Shown: piece by piece, positions 42,206 to 50,740 of the stretch | Numbering within the stretch: the first letter of the stretch is position 1 | How the letters are laid out: every line of letters starts with the position of its first letter | Source of the DNA: Aggregatilinea lenta | Lineage (GTDB): Bacteria; Chloroflexota; Anaerolineae; Aggregatilineales; Aggregatilineaceae | DNA length: 64,000 bases | Direction of reading: 5' to 3' | Assembly (NCBI RefSeq): GCF_003569045.1 | Contig: NZ_BFCB01000003.1 | Coordinates: 186,001 to 250,000, forward strand | The notes under the pieces: model-generated | What the model saw: the letters and a program-made list of their open reading frames with translations, nothing else | Told to the model about the DNA's origin: nothing | The model's database searches: none | Translations under genes and position numbers: made by a program

Positions 42206-43429
42206 TTAGCCGATCTGGGCCGGCATGCCCGGATGGCCGGGGTTGAAGTGGCGCAGCATAACCAGCGGCTCGGACGAGCTGCGGTTGGTGAACTGCACGC
42301 CTTCGCTGGCGGCCTTCTGTGTCACGAAGAACTCGTCTTCGGTCATTTCGCCGAAGCGGATCAGCGACGGGGCGGAGATCGCGTGCTGGCCGATGGTGCC
42401 GTAGCCCTGGACGCAGATCAGGCCATAGGCGACCGGGTCCTTGATCGTGACGGTGTGGCCCGGCTGGACGGTCAGCTTCTTGGCGCTGAACCACTCGCTG
42501 CCGTAGACGATCCACTCGTCGTAGTAGCCTTCGGCCTTCATCGCGTCGGCGTCGCCTGCGGGCTTGGAGGTCAGGAAGTGGTTCTGCTTGAAGTTGGGAT
42601 CGACGTTCATGTCCCAGTCCAGCAGCGAGAGCAGGTAGTCGTAGTCGTAGGCCTTATCTTCGGGCACGTCCTTGACCAGCAGCGAACGGTCGATGACCTG
42701 ATAGTCCGCGATGAGAGACTGCCACATCGAGAACACGTCGCTGGCGCGCTGCGGCTCGTAGGTGCACATGGTGCCCGGCGCGTGCAGCAGGCCCGGCTGG
42801 ACGTACCAGCCCGTGTCGACCAGCAGACGGTAGGCTTTGGACAGGCCCAGGATGTGGTTATCGCCCTCGTTCCAGCGCTTGAGGCAGTCCACGACCTGAT
42901 CCTGCGTCGTGCCCGGCTCGAAGCCGAAGAACGTGTAGGGGAAGCTGTCCAGCGCAAAGTTGTACTGCGACGGATAATAATACGCTTCCGGCTTGCCCTT
43001 CTTGCCCACATCGGCGGCCTTTTCGTCGCTCTGGTGCAGGTGGTGGGGCAGCGGGTACATGTTGTCGAAGAACTTGCTGTACATCACCCAGCCACCGTAC
43101 TGGTCGACGGCGTCCTGGCCCAGGAACTCGACCGCGCTGTCGTCCATCGCGTCGCGCAGCGTGACCTTGCTGTTGTCATCGACGTAGATGTAGCTCAGGC
43201 CCTCGTCCCAGGGGGTGCCGGGGCCATTATCGGCTGCCGTGGTGGACGAGAACCAGCGCTCGTCGATGCCGCCGCGCTCGCCGCCCAGGGCATACAGGTC
43301 GTCCGGGTGCAGGCGCAGCCGCCGCCCCGGTACACAAAACGAGCGGGGCACCCAGGTCGGCGTCAACCGCACGATGCCGCTGCCCTGCTCCAGCGCTTGC
43401 TGAACCAACTGCTTATCTGAACCGGCCAT
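42206..43429 (-). CDS. mannose-6-phosphate isomerase-like cupin protein
   Basis: The 407-residue protein resembles class I phosphomannose isomerases. PHHLHQSDEKA matches the metal-binding QVHPDDEYA region, GKPEAYYYP matches GKTEAWYV (the metal Glu), and VQPGLLHAPGTMCTYEPQ matches the histidine strand. The N-terminus and the C-terminal cupin (LTVQPGHTVTIKD) are divergent, so the substrate is probably another sugar or a non-phosphorylated one. The start at 43429 is chosen because AAGGAG lies eight bases upstream. The gene follows the binding-protein gene behind a strong hairpin. Confidence 0.75.
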   Translation of the reverse strand: MAGSDKQLVQQALEQGSGIVRLTPTWVPRSFCVPGRRLRLHPDDLYALGGERGGIDERWFSSTTAADNGPGTPWDEGLSYIYVDDNSKVTLRDAMDDSAVEFLGQDAVDQYGGWVMYSKFFDNMYPLPHHLHQSDEKAADVGKKGKPEAYYYPSQYNFALDSFPYTFFGFEPGTTQDQVVDCLKRWNEGDNHILGLSKAYRLLVDTGWYVQPGLLHAPGTMCTYEPQRASDVFSMWQSLIADYQVIDRSLLVKDVPEDKAYDYDYLLSLLDWDMNVDPNFKQNHFLTSKPAGDADAMKAEGYYDEWIVYGSEWFSAKKLTVQPGHTVTIKDPVAYGLICVQGYGTIGQHAISAPSLIRFGEMTEDEFFVTQKAASEGVQFTNRSSSEPLVMLRHFNPGHPGMPAQIG

Positions 43430-43530
43430 GAAGGAACTCCTTCGCATGCATACAATTTACCGCGATACTAACTATGTAAGTATTTTGACGTACGACTTAA
43501 TGAAGCTGTTTTGAGAACGTTGTTTTGAGA

Positions 43531-43561
43531 ACTCTGGGGCAGAAACGTCCTGCCCCAGAGT
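43531..43561 (-). terminator. intra-operon hairpin after the binding-protein gene
   Basis: Perfect 12-bp stem ACTCTGGGGCAG (43531-43542) / CTGCCCCAGAGT (43550-43561), loop AAACGTC. On the minus strand it follows the substrate-binding protein stop by about 18 bp. There is no long U run, so it may partly terminate or protect the upstream mRNA. Confidence 0.6.
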
Positions 43562-43579
43562 GTTTACCTTACGGTGACT

Positions 43580-45493
43580 TTACTGGCCCAGCTCGCCGAT
43601 GCGCTCCGCTTCGTTGATGTTGTCAGCGGTGATCAGCTTGGGGGTGAGGTAAACCACGTCGCCTGCTTCGTATTCGCAGCCGCGCAGCTCAAGCACCATG
43701 ATGCGGACCGCCGTACGGCTCTGGCCGCCGGGGAACTGCTCGATGGTGCCGGTGATGCTGCCGTCCTGGATGCTCTGCAGGGTTTCGGGCAGAGCGTCGA
43801 AGCCGAGGATCGCGATCTGGTCTTCGAGGCCGAGGGCGCTCACAGCTTCGTACGCGCCGAGGGCCATGTCGTCGTTGGCCGCGATGATGACATCGGGCGG
43901 GGTCTCGAGGCCAGCCAGACCAGCTTCGGTCACGGACAGGGCTTCGTCACGGCTGAAGTTGGCGGTCTGCTCGAAGACGATCGGGTACTGATCCTGCACG
44001 GCGTCGAGCACGTTGTGCACGCCCTGGTTGCGGTCGATGGCCGGACCGGCGCCAGGCTGACCCTGCAGGTGGAAGATGGACGCGCCGTCGGGGTAGTTTT
44101 CGAGGACCCAGTTGGCCTGCGCCTCACCACCGAGCACGTTGTCCGCGCCGACGTGCGCCAGGATGCCGTCCACGCCTTCGACGCGGCGGTCAATCGTGAC
44201 CACGGGGATACCGGCTTCCACAGCCTGCTGCACGGCGGGCGCGAGGGCGGCCACGTCCAGCGGGCTGATGATGATGCCGTCCACGCCCTGAACGATGGCG
44301 GCTTCGACGTCACCCGTCTGCTTCGGGGCGCTGTTCTGTCCGTCCGCCGTCAGCAGCTCGATGCTGCCGATGGTCGCGGTTTCGTCGTCGATCTGGTTCT
44401 GCATGTGGACGAAGAAGGGGAACGCCATGTTCGGCATCGAGCTGAACAGGGTCAGTTCGTCGGTCGACTCGCAGGCTGCGAGGGCTTCTGCGAGCTGAGC
44501 TTCAACGCTGGCTTCTTCGGTCGCTTCCGCGCCGCCCAGCTCACCGATGCGCTCCGCTTCGCTGATGTTGTCAGCGGTGATCATCTTCGGCTCAAGCAGC
44601 ACAACCGATTCTTCCGGTTCGGTGCCGTTGCGCAGGTAGTCGACCAGGATGTTGAGCGCCGTACGGCTCTGGCCGCCGGGGAACTGCTCGATGGTGCCGG
44701 TGATGCTGCCGTCCTGGATGCTCTGCAGGGTTTCGGGCAGCGCGTCGAAGCCGAGGATCGCGATCTGGTCTCCGAGGCCGAGGGCGCTCACAGCTTCGTA
44801 TGCGCCGAGGGCCATGTCGTCGTTGGCCGCGATGATGACATCGGGCGGGGTCTCGAGGCCAGCCAGACCGGCTTCGGTCACGGACAGGGCTTCGTCACGG
44901 CTGAAGTTGGCGGTCTGCTCGAAGACGATCGGGTACTGATCCTGCATGGCGTCGAGCACGTTGTGCACGCCCTGGTTGCGGTCGATGCCGGGGCCGGAGC
45001 CGGGCTGACCCTGCAGGTGGAAGATGGACGCGCCGTCGGGGTAGTTTTCGAGGACCCAGTTGGCCTGCGCCTCACCACCGAGCACGTTGTCCGCGCCGAC
45101 GTGCGCCAGGATGCCGTCCACGCCTTCGACGCGGCGGTCAATCGTGACCACGGGGATACCGGCTTCCACAGCCTGTTCCACGGCGGGCGCGAGGGCGGCC
45201 ACGTCCAGCGGGCTGATGATGATGCCGTCCACGCCCTGAACGATGGCGGCTTCGACGTCACCCGTCTGCTTCGGGGCGCTGTTCTGTCCGTCCGCCGTCA
45301 GCATCTCGATGTTGCCCAGCACGTCGGCTTCTGCAGCAATCTGGTTCTGCATGTGGACGAAGAAGGGGAACGCCATGTTCGGCATCGAGCTGAAGATGGT
45401 CAGTTCTTCGTCGTCTTGCGCCGCAGCGGGGATTGCCATCATCCCGAAGGCGATAGTAATCATTAACAGGACAGAGAGGAGTTTCTTACTCAT
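43580..45493 (-). CDS. tandem-duplicated sugar substrate-binding protein (two periplasmic-binding domains)
   Basis: The 637-residue exported protein has a signal peptide (residues 1-25, ending IPAAAQ) and two complete ribose-type binding domains, about 29-325 and 345-637, joined by an acidic linker (about 326-344). The two halves repeat with a period of exactly 316 residues (948 bp). Single-domain relatives are about 310-330 residues. In the central 200 residues only about five positions differ, while the first 15 and last 30 residues of each domain diverge. It would deliver a sugar to the ABC permease encoded next. There is no lipobox cysteine. GGAG lies before the ATG. Confidence 0.9.
   Translation of the reverse strand: MSKKLLSVLLMITIAFGMMAIPAAAQDDEELTIFSSMPNMAFPFFVHMQNQIAAEADVLGNIEMLTADGQNSAPKQTGDVEAAIVQGVDGIIISPLDVAALAPAVEQAVEAGIPVVTIDRRVEGVDGILAHVGADNVLGGEAQANWVLENYPDGASIFHLQGQPGSGPGIDRNQGVHNVLDAMQDQYPIVFEQTANFSRDEALSVTEAGLAGLETPPDVIIAANDDMALGAYEAVSALGLGDQIAILGFDALPETLQSIQDGSITGTIEQFPGGQSRTALNILVDYLRNGTEPEESVVLLEPKMITADNISEAERIGELGGAEATEEASVEAQLAEALAACESTDELTLFSSMPNMAFPFFVHMQNQIDDETATIGSIELLTADGQNSAPKQTGDVEAAIVQGVDGIIISPLDVAALAPAVQQAVEAGIPVVTIDRRVEGVDGILAHVGADNVLGGEAQANWVLENYPDGASIFHLQGQPGAGPAIDRNQGVHNVLDAVQDQYPIVFEQTANFSRDEALSVTEAGLAGLETPPDVIIAANDDMALGAYEAVSALGLEDQIAILGFDALPETLQSIQDGSITGTIEQFPGGQSRTAVRIMVLELRGCEYEAGDVVYLTPKLITADNINEAERIGELGQ
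43606..45408. repeat. 948-bp in-frame tandem duplication
   Basis: Sequence from about 43590 to 44460 is repeated at a constant offset of 948 bp (for example CCGTACGGCT at 43711 and 44659). The core from about 43711 to 44330 is nearly identical to 44659-45278. The edges are clearly more diverged. Confidence 0.9.
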
Positions 45494-45585
45494 GTTAATG
45501 CTCCTAAAGGTTAACAGTTGTCCAATCGAGTAAACGGCTTGCGATGTGTGTACCCTTCGACGTGACGCGGTGTCCTCCTTCCGGT

Positions 45586-46614
45586 TTACGCGCGCCGCTT
45601 GGACTTGATGAAGCGGTCGAAAGCGACGGCGACTACGATAATAACCCCAATGATGATTTGCTGGGTGTAAGACGAGACGTTCATCAGCACCAGCCCGTTT
45701 TTAAGCACGCCGATCAGCATCGCGCCGATGACCGTGCCAGGGATGCCGCCTTCGCCACCGAACAGGCTCGTGCCACCGATGACCACCGAGGCGATCACGT
45801 CCAGCTCATAGCCCTGCCCGGCGACGGCTTCCGCAGAGTTAAGTCGAGCGGCCAGCACAAACCCGGCCATGCCCGAAAAGAAGCCCACAATCGTGTAAAC
45901 GCTGACCAAAATAAAGTTGACGTTCAGGCCCGAAAGACGCGCGGCTTCGGGGTTGCCGCCCACGGCGTAGACGTGGCGACCATAGCGAGTATAGCGCAGT
46001 ACGATGTGTGCCAGCACGGCGAAGACGATGAAGACGATGACCGGGACCGGTACCTGGTCCATCACCTTCTCCTGCCCCCAGAAGCGGAAGTCTTCGGTAA
46101 AGCCGCTGATGGGGCCGCCATTGGAGAACAGCAGTGCCATGCCACGGAAGATCGACAGGCCGCCCAGCGTCACCACGAAGGGCGGTACGCCGAGCTGGGT
46201 AATCGCGAGGCCCTGGACCATACCGCCCGCCGTGCCGACAGCCATCGCCGTCAGCGCCGCCAGCGTTACGCCGTAGCCGACTTCGCCCGCCGTGCTCAGC
46301 GAGAGCGTGTTTTCCGTGCCGCCCTTGGCGACAGCGGCGCAGATCAGGCCCGACAGCGCCAGCAGCGAGCCGACCGACAGGTCGATGCCGGAGGTGAGGA
46401 TCACGAAGGTCATGCCGATGGAGATCAGGCCGGTGATCGAGATCTGACGCATAACGTTGAACAGGTTCAGCGACGACAGGAAGCGCGGCTGCTGGACGCC
46501 AAAGACGATCACCAATGCGATCAAGAAGATCAATGGCGCGAACCGGCCCACAAAGTCGATCAGGCTAAACTGTCGGGCTGGGGCTTTAGTCTGTGTAAGG
46601 GTTGCTTCACTCAT
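45586..46614 (-). CDS. ribose/xylose-type ABC transporter permease
   Basis: A 342-residue membrane protein with about ten helices of the RbsC/XylH family. LTSGIDLSVGSLLALSG and GGTSLFGGEGGIPGTVIGAM are family signatures, the second near the site that contacts the ATPase. It forms the channel that moves the sugar from the tandem binding protein. It lies ten bases after the ATPase gene and 92 bp before the binding-protein gene on the same strand. Confidence 0.92.
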   Translation of the reverse strand: MSEATLTQTKAPARQFSLIDFVGRFAPLIFLIALVIVFGVQQPRFLSSLNLFNVMRQISITGLISIGMTFVILTSGIDLSVGSLLALSGLICAAVAKGGTENTLSLSTAGEVGYGVTLAALTAMAVGTAGGMVQGLAITQLGVPPFVVTLGGLSIFRGMALLFSNGGPISGFTEDFRFWGQEKVMDQVPVPVIVFIVFAVLAHIVLRYTRYGRHVYAVGGNPEAARLSGLNVNFILVSVYTIVGFFSGMAGFVLAARLNSAEAVAGQGYELDVIASVVIGGTSLFGGEGGIPGTVIGAMLIGVLKNGLVLMNVSSYTQQIIIGVIIVVAVAFDRFIKSKRRA

Positions 46615-46624
46615 TATTTCTTCC

Positions 46625-48160
46625 TCAAGAGACTATAGATTGCTGCTCAAGCGCCATGACTTGCATCAGACGTTCTTCGGTGGCCTCTTCGCGCATAAAT
46701 TCGCCCGTCAGGCGGCCATTGCGGAGGGTGATGATCCGGTCGCTCATGCCGAGGATTTCCGGCAGCTCGGACGAGATCATGATAATGGCGATTCCGTTGC
46801 GGGCCATTTCGTCGAGAAGCTGGTGAACCTCGGCCTTGGCGGCGATGTCGATGCCGCGCGTTGGCTCGTCCACAATCAGCACTTGGGGGCTGAGCGCCAG
46901 CCAGCGCGCCAGCACGACCTTCTGCTGGTTGCCGCCGCTCAGGTTGCGCACGCGCTGGTCCGGCCCGGACATGCTGATGTTCAGGCTGGTGCGGTACTGC
47001 GCGACCATTTGCTGCTCGGCGCGCTCGCGCATGAAGACGCCCCAGCGCAGGTACTTGGGCAGCGACGCGATGCTCATGTTTTCGCGCACGGCCAGCGCCA
47101 GGAACAGCGCCTGCTGCTTGCGGTCTTCCGGGACCAGCCCGAGTCCGTAACGGATCGCGTCACGCGGGGAGTTGATCTTGACCGGCTTGCCGCTGACCTC
47201 GATCGTGCCGCTGGTGATCGAGTCCGCGCCGAAGATCGCGCGGGCGACTTCTGTCCGGCCCGCGCCCACCAGCCCCGCGACGCCGAGGATCTCGCCGCGA
47301 TGCACTTCGAACGAAATGTCGTTCAGGACAATCGCGGTGGGATTGCGCGCGTCGGCGGTGCGGCTCAGCCCGGTCACCTTCAAGGCGGTTTCGCCGATTT
47401 CGTGGCTGGCTTCGCGCTTGAACAGGTCTTCGACCGAGCGCCCGACCATCATGCGGATGATGTCGTTGAGCGTAATGTTGGCGATGGATTCTCTGCCGAC
47501 CAGACGACCGTCACGCAGGATGGTCACGTGGTCGCAGATGTTCAACGCCTCTTCGAGGTGGTGCGTGATGAAGATGATACTGATGCCCTGGCTCTTCAGC
47601 TCGCGCACGATGTCCATCAATTGCACAACTTCGTTTTCGCTGAGGGCGGCGGTCGGCTCGTCCATGATGATCAGCTTGGACTTCATCGACAGTGCCCGCG
47701 CGATCTCGACCATCTGCTGCTCGGCGACGCTGAGCGTGCGCACCAGCCGCATCGGGTCCAGGTTGATGCCCAGGCGGGTGGTGATCTCGCGCGTTTCGCG
47801 GCGCATCTGCCGCCAGTTGACGAGCGTCCCCGCTGGGCCTGGCTCGCGCCCGATCAGCACGTTTTCGGCGATGCTCAGGCTGGGAACCAGCGTGAACTCC
47901 TGATAGATGGTGACGATGCCCATGTGCTGCGCGTGCTGCGGGCTGCCCACGTTGACTTCGCGCCCATCGAACTCGATCGTGCCGCTGTCGGGCTTGTACG
48001 CGCCGGAGAGGATCTTGATCAGGGTGGACTTGCCCGCCCCATTTTCACCCAGCAGGCCGTGCACTTCGCCACGCCCGACTTCCAACATCACGTCGTCGAG
48101 GGCCTGAACGCCAAGAAAGGCTTTACTAATGTGCTGCATCTTTAATAAGGATTGCTGCAT
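46625..48160 (-). CDS. sugar ABC transporter ATPase (RbsA/MglA-type)
   Basis: The 511-residue protein contains two fused ATPase domains. The first has Walker A GENGAGKST near residue 39, LSVAEQQ as signature and DEPTAALSE as Walker B. The second has the degenerate loop GLVGAGRTE and a canonical LSGGNQQK signature with DEPTRGID. This is the standard arrangement for ribose, galactose and xylose importers. GGAGGAG precedes the ATG. It follows the lacI gene after nine bases, so the regulator and transporter share a transcript. Confidence 0.93.
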   Translation of the reverse strand: MQQSLLKMQHISKAFLGVQALDDVMLEVGRGEVHGLLGENGAGKSTLIKILSGAYKPDSGTIEFDGREVNVGSPQHAQHMGIVTIYQEFTLVPSLSIAENVLIGREPGPAGTLVNWRQMRRETREITTRLGINLDPMRLVRTLSVAEQQMVEIARALSMKSKLIIMDEPTAALSENEVVQLMDIVRELKSQGISIIFITHHLEEALNICDHVTILRDGRLVGRESIANITLNDIIRMMVGRSVEDLFKREASHEIGETALKVTGLSRTADARNPTAIVLNDISFEVHRGEILGVAGLVGAGRTEVARAIFGADSITSGTIEVSGKPVKINSPRDAIRYGLGLVPEDRKQQALFLALAVRENMSIASLPKYLRWGVFMRERAEQQMVAQYRTSLNISMSGPDQRVRNLSGGNQQKVVLARWLALSPQVLIVDEPTRGIDIAAKAEVHQLLDEMARNGIAIIMISSELPEILGMSDRIITLRNGRLTGEFMREEATEERLMQVMALEQQSIVS

Positions 48161-48169
48161 TGCTCCTCC

Positions 48170-49186
48170 TCATCCTGCCGCGCATGGTCCCGTCGTGCGA
48201 CGGACGACCAGGGTGGGCGAGAGAGATATGTGAATCTGTTCGGGCGTTTCACCTATAATCAGCCGGAGCAACAAATCGATCCCGACCTGCGCCATTTCCG
48301 CCACCGGCTGCTGGACGGAGGTAAGGGGCGGGTAGAGATAGCGGCTGACGTCGAGGTCGTCAACGCCAATGAGCGACATATCTTCGGGAATGCGCAGGCC
48401 CACTTCGCGGATGGCGTGCGCGGCGCCAATCGCCAGGCTGTCGTTGCTGGCGAACACGGCGGTGGGATGCGGCTCACTCTCCAGCAGTTCTTTCATCGCG
48501 CGATAGCCTTCGTCGGGCGTCCACAGGCTGGCGCTAAACGAAGTATATTCGTAGTCGAGCTTCAGCTCTTCCACGCAGCGGCGATAGCCTTCCAGGCGGG
48601 TCATGGCGGTCAGGGCGTTTTGCGCCCCGCTGAGATGCGCAATCCTACGGTGACCCAGCTCATAGAGGTGCATCATCGCCATGCGCGCGATGGCGATGTT
48701 ATCGACGCGGCAGTACGCGCCGTCATAGGTGGCGGGCACGCGGTCGATTGCCACCACGGGCAAGGGATAGTCGCGCAGGAGCTGCGAGGTTTCAAGGAAC
48801 TGCGCCGTCTGAGCGATAAGCAGACCATCGCCCCAGCCGTTGATCATACGTCGCACGCAGTCGGTTTCGCGTGTTTCGTCTTCGTGCGTGTTGAATACCA
48901 GGACGCTGTAGCCGTGTTCCCAGGCGACGTCTTCGACGGCGCTGACCATCGCGGCAAAATGGGGATTGGCGAGATTGGGAACGACAAAGCCGATGACTTG
49001 AGTGCGGCCAGTGCGCAATCCCTGGGCCATGGGGTGTGGCACGTAGCCCAGGTCGTGAATGGCTTGCTCGACGCGCAGGCGTGTTTCGTCGGAGATGTAG
49101 GGCCAGCCGCGCACGACATTGGAGACCGTTGTGACCGATACCCCGGCGCGGTCCGCCACGTCGCGTAATCTAATCTTGGAAAGCAT
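48170..49186 (-). CDS. LacI family transcriptional regulator
   Basis: The 338-residue protein opens with the LacI helix-turn-helix (RLRDVADRAGVSVTTVSNVV, near residues 6-25) and a hinge helix, then a periplasmic-binding-like sensor domain. LSPTLVVRRTTG at the C-terminus is typical. It should repress the ABC and catabolic genes downstream in its own operon until the sugar binds. Two direct copies of CGTTTCACAAA between its promoter and start are the likely operator. Confidence 0.9.
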   Translation of the reverse strand: MLSKIRLRDVADRAGVSVTTVSNVVRGWPYISDETRLRVEQAIHDLGYVPHPMAQGLRTGRTQVIGFVVPNLANPHFAAMVSAVEDVAWEHGYSVLVFNTHEDETRETDCVRRMINGWGDGLLIAQTAQFLETSQLLRDYPLPVVAIDRVPATYDGAYCRVDNIAIARMAMMHLYELGHRRIAHLSGAQNALTAMTRLEGYRRCVEELKLDYEYTSFSASLWTPDEGYRAMKELLESEPHPTAVFASNDSLAIGAAHAIREVGLRIPEDMSLIGVDDLDVSRYLYPPLTSVQQPVAEMAQVGIDLLLRLIIGETPEQIHISLSPTLVVRRTTGPCAAG

Positions 49187-49213
49187 AGTTTAAGCTCTTC
49201 AAAGCAACTTTAA

Positions 49214-49236
49214 CGTTTCACAAATCGTTTCACAAA
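49214..49236. promoter_or_regulatory. possible LacI operator: two direct CGTTTCACAAA copies
   Basis: Copies at 49214-49224 and 49226-49236 (plus-strand reading), period 12. They cover the region just downstream of the minus-strand transcription start. Direct rather than inverted copies are unusual for LacI proteins. Confidence 0.5.
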
Positions 49237-49238
49237 GC

Positions 49239-49267
49239 ATTATAGGGCAAAAATCAGACTGAATCAA
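49239..49267 (-). promoter_or_regulatory. promoter of the lacI-ABC-sugar operon
   Basis: Minus strand: TTGATT (49262-49267), 17 bp, TATAAT (49239-49244). One of the best promoter matches in the window. Confidence 0.75.
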
Positions 49268-49315
49268 GTGGTTGGTGGAACTTTTGAAATGCAAAGATTT
49301 GGAATGAAAGGGAAC

Positions 49316-49350
49316 TCAAAAAGCCGGGTCGATCGTGCGATCGGCCCGGC
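49316..49350 (-). terminator. rho-independent terminator after the FMN reductase gene
   Basis: Stem GCCGGGTCGATCG (49323-49335) / CGATCGGCCCGGC (49338-49350), one wobble pair, two-base loop. On the minus strand it is followed by a TTTTT run (complement of 49318-49322). Confidence 0.8.
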
Positions 49351-49359
49351 CTGTGGGTG

Positions 49360-50013
49360 CTAACGCGCGGTGGCGGCTGGCGCGGCGGAGGCAGGGGTCG
49401 TGGACTCCCCGGCCCGCAGCCGGAGCGTCCAGTCGCGCAGGACGACCAGAAGTTGGCTGAGCAGCGTGCGGGTCGTTTCGTCGGCCAGACGCCCCTGTTC
49501 ATCGAACTTCTGCGCGGCCTGTGCGACGAGGAGTTCGGGACGGCGCAGCACCACGTGCACGCCGGTGGCGGTCAGCACGTTGCGCAGATCGTCCTGCGCA
49601 CGGATGGTGCCCCACAGGCCGCCGGTCGCGCCCATGATTGCGGCGGGCTTGCCGGACAGCGGCGAGCGTCCCGCCGGGCGCGAAGCCCAGTCGAGCGCGT
49701 TCTTCAACACGCCGGACATGCTGTGATTGTATTCGGGCGTGGCGACCAACAGTGCGTCCGCGCCGGTGATGGCCTGCTTGAACAGCTCCACCGACGGCGG
49801 GCGGACCCCGTCCTGGTCGACGTCGGGGTTATACAGCGGGATGTGCGCCAGATCGAAGATCGACAGCTCCATGCTATCCGGCGTCAGTTCCTGCGCGGCG
49901 CGCAGCAGCGCCCTGTTGAGCGAGTTCTTGCGCAGGCTGCCCGCGAAACCCAGCACACGCAGAGTCTGATCGCTGAGCTGGGTGGCTTCCTGGGTGACGA
50001 GTGGTGTGTTCAT
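49360..50013 (-). CDS. NADPH-dependent FMN reductase / azoreductase-like
   Basis: A 217-residue flavodoxin-fold protein: GFAGSLRKNSLNRALL is the FMN phosphate loop, and ATPEYNHSMSGVLKNALDW is the hallmark of the NADPH-dependent FMN reductase/quinone reductase group. Such enzymes reduce quinones, azo dyes or chromate by two electrons, which avoids semiquinones. The C-terminal 20 residues are Ala/Pro-rich and probably disordered. It lies next to MhqD- and MhqO-type genes, so quinone detoxification is the best guess. AAGGAT precedes the start. Confidence 0.85.
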   Translation of the reverse strand: MNTPLVTQEATQLSDQTLRVLGFAGSLRKNSLNRALLRAAQELTPDSMELSIFDLAHIPLYNPDVDQDGVRPPSVELFKQAITGADALLVATPEYNHSMSGVLKNALDWASRPAGRSPLSGKPAAIMGATGGLWGTIRAQDDLRNVLTATGVHVVLRRPELLVAQAAQKFDEQGRLADETTRTLLSQLLVVLRDWTLRLRAGESTTPASAAPAATAR

Positions 50014-50065
50014 ACGCTGGATCCTTATGTTTGTTTTTGTGCAGGCAGAGCGGCGCTCTGCGTTC

Positions 50066-50740
50066 CTATTCCGGTAGATGTGCCTCGACCAGCGCGCGCA
50101 TCATTGACTGTGCGAATTCGACCTCGTCCTGGATCACGGCGTGGCCGATGTTGGCGTAGAGCCGGGCCGTGACCTCCGCGCCGAGACCGGCCAGCACCCC
50201 CTCGGAGTGCGTGACGTACCTTGCGGGGACGTGCTGGTCGTCCTCGTCGCAACCGATGAAGATCGGCGTACCGTCCAGCGATCCGGGATAGTCGCGCGGG
50301 GTGCCCTCCGCGCCGATCAACGCGCCGCTGAGAGCGATCACGCCGCCGAAGCGCTGGGCGTGGCGCGCCGCATATTCGAGCGCCAGACACGCGCCCTGTG
50401 AAAAGCCGAGCAGAATCACGCGATCCGGCGAGAAGCCGCGCGCCGCGAGCGTGTGCAGCAGGCTGTCCACGGCGGCCAGCGCCGACGACAGGAACGGTTC
50501 GTTGCGCTCCAACGGCTCCAGGAAGCGGTGCGGATACCAGACGTGGTCTGCGGCCTGCGGGGCCCAGTACGCGTAGCCCGGCACGTCGAGGGCCTGGGTC
50601 AGCCCCAGGATGCTTTCCGCGCTTGCGCCGCGCCCGTGCAGCATGACCATCACTGCACGGGCGTTTTCAAGGGCTTCACCAGCGGCCAGCACGGGCTGGC
50701 CCTGGTGAAGCCCGCGAGACCGTTTCAGTCCGTCAGCCAC
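50066..50740 (-). CDS. MhqD-like carboxylesterase/phospholipase
   Basis: The 224-residue alpha/beta-hydrolase has GFSQGACLALEYAARH (nucleophilic Ser) and NIGHAV (His), with CDEDDQHVP supplying the Asp. The pattern fits the phospholipase/carboxylesterase group that includes Bacillus MhqD, which helps degrade quinone or catechol ring-cleavage products. It starts with GTG, overlapping the stop of the dioxygenase gene upstream by eight bases, so the two are translationally coupled. Confidence 0.85.
   Translation of the reverse strand: MADGLKRSRGLHQGQPVLAAGEALENARAVMVMLHGRGASAESILGLTQALDVPGYAYWAPQAADHVWYPHRFLEPLERNEPFLSSALAAVDSLLHTLAARGFSPDRVILLGFSQGACLALEYAARHAQRFGGVIALSGALIGAEGTPRDYPGSLDGTPIFIGCDEDDQHVPARYVTHSEGVLAGLGAEVTARLYANIGHAVIQDEVEFAQSMMRALVEAHLPE

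Noticed and set aside
42024-42515. N-terminal extension of the AroE-like gene
   Set aside because: It overlaps the isomerase-like gene and a palindromic repeat, and its translation is composition-biased.
43574-45466. A 630-codon open frame opposite the tandem binding protein
   Set aside because: It repeats only because the real gene on the other strand repeats. Composition is that of an antisense frame and it has no signal peptide or ribosome site.
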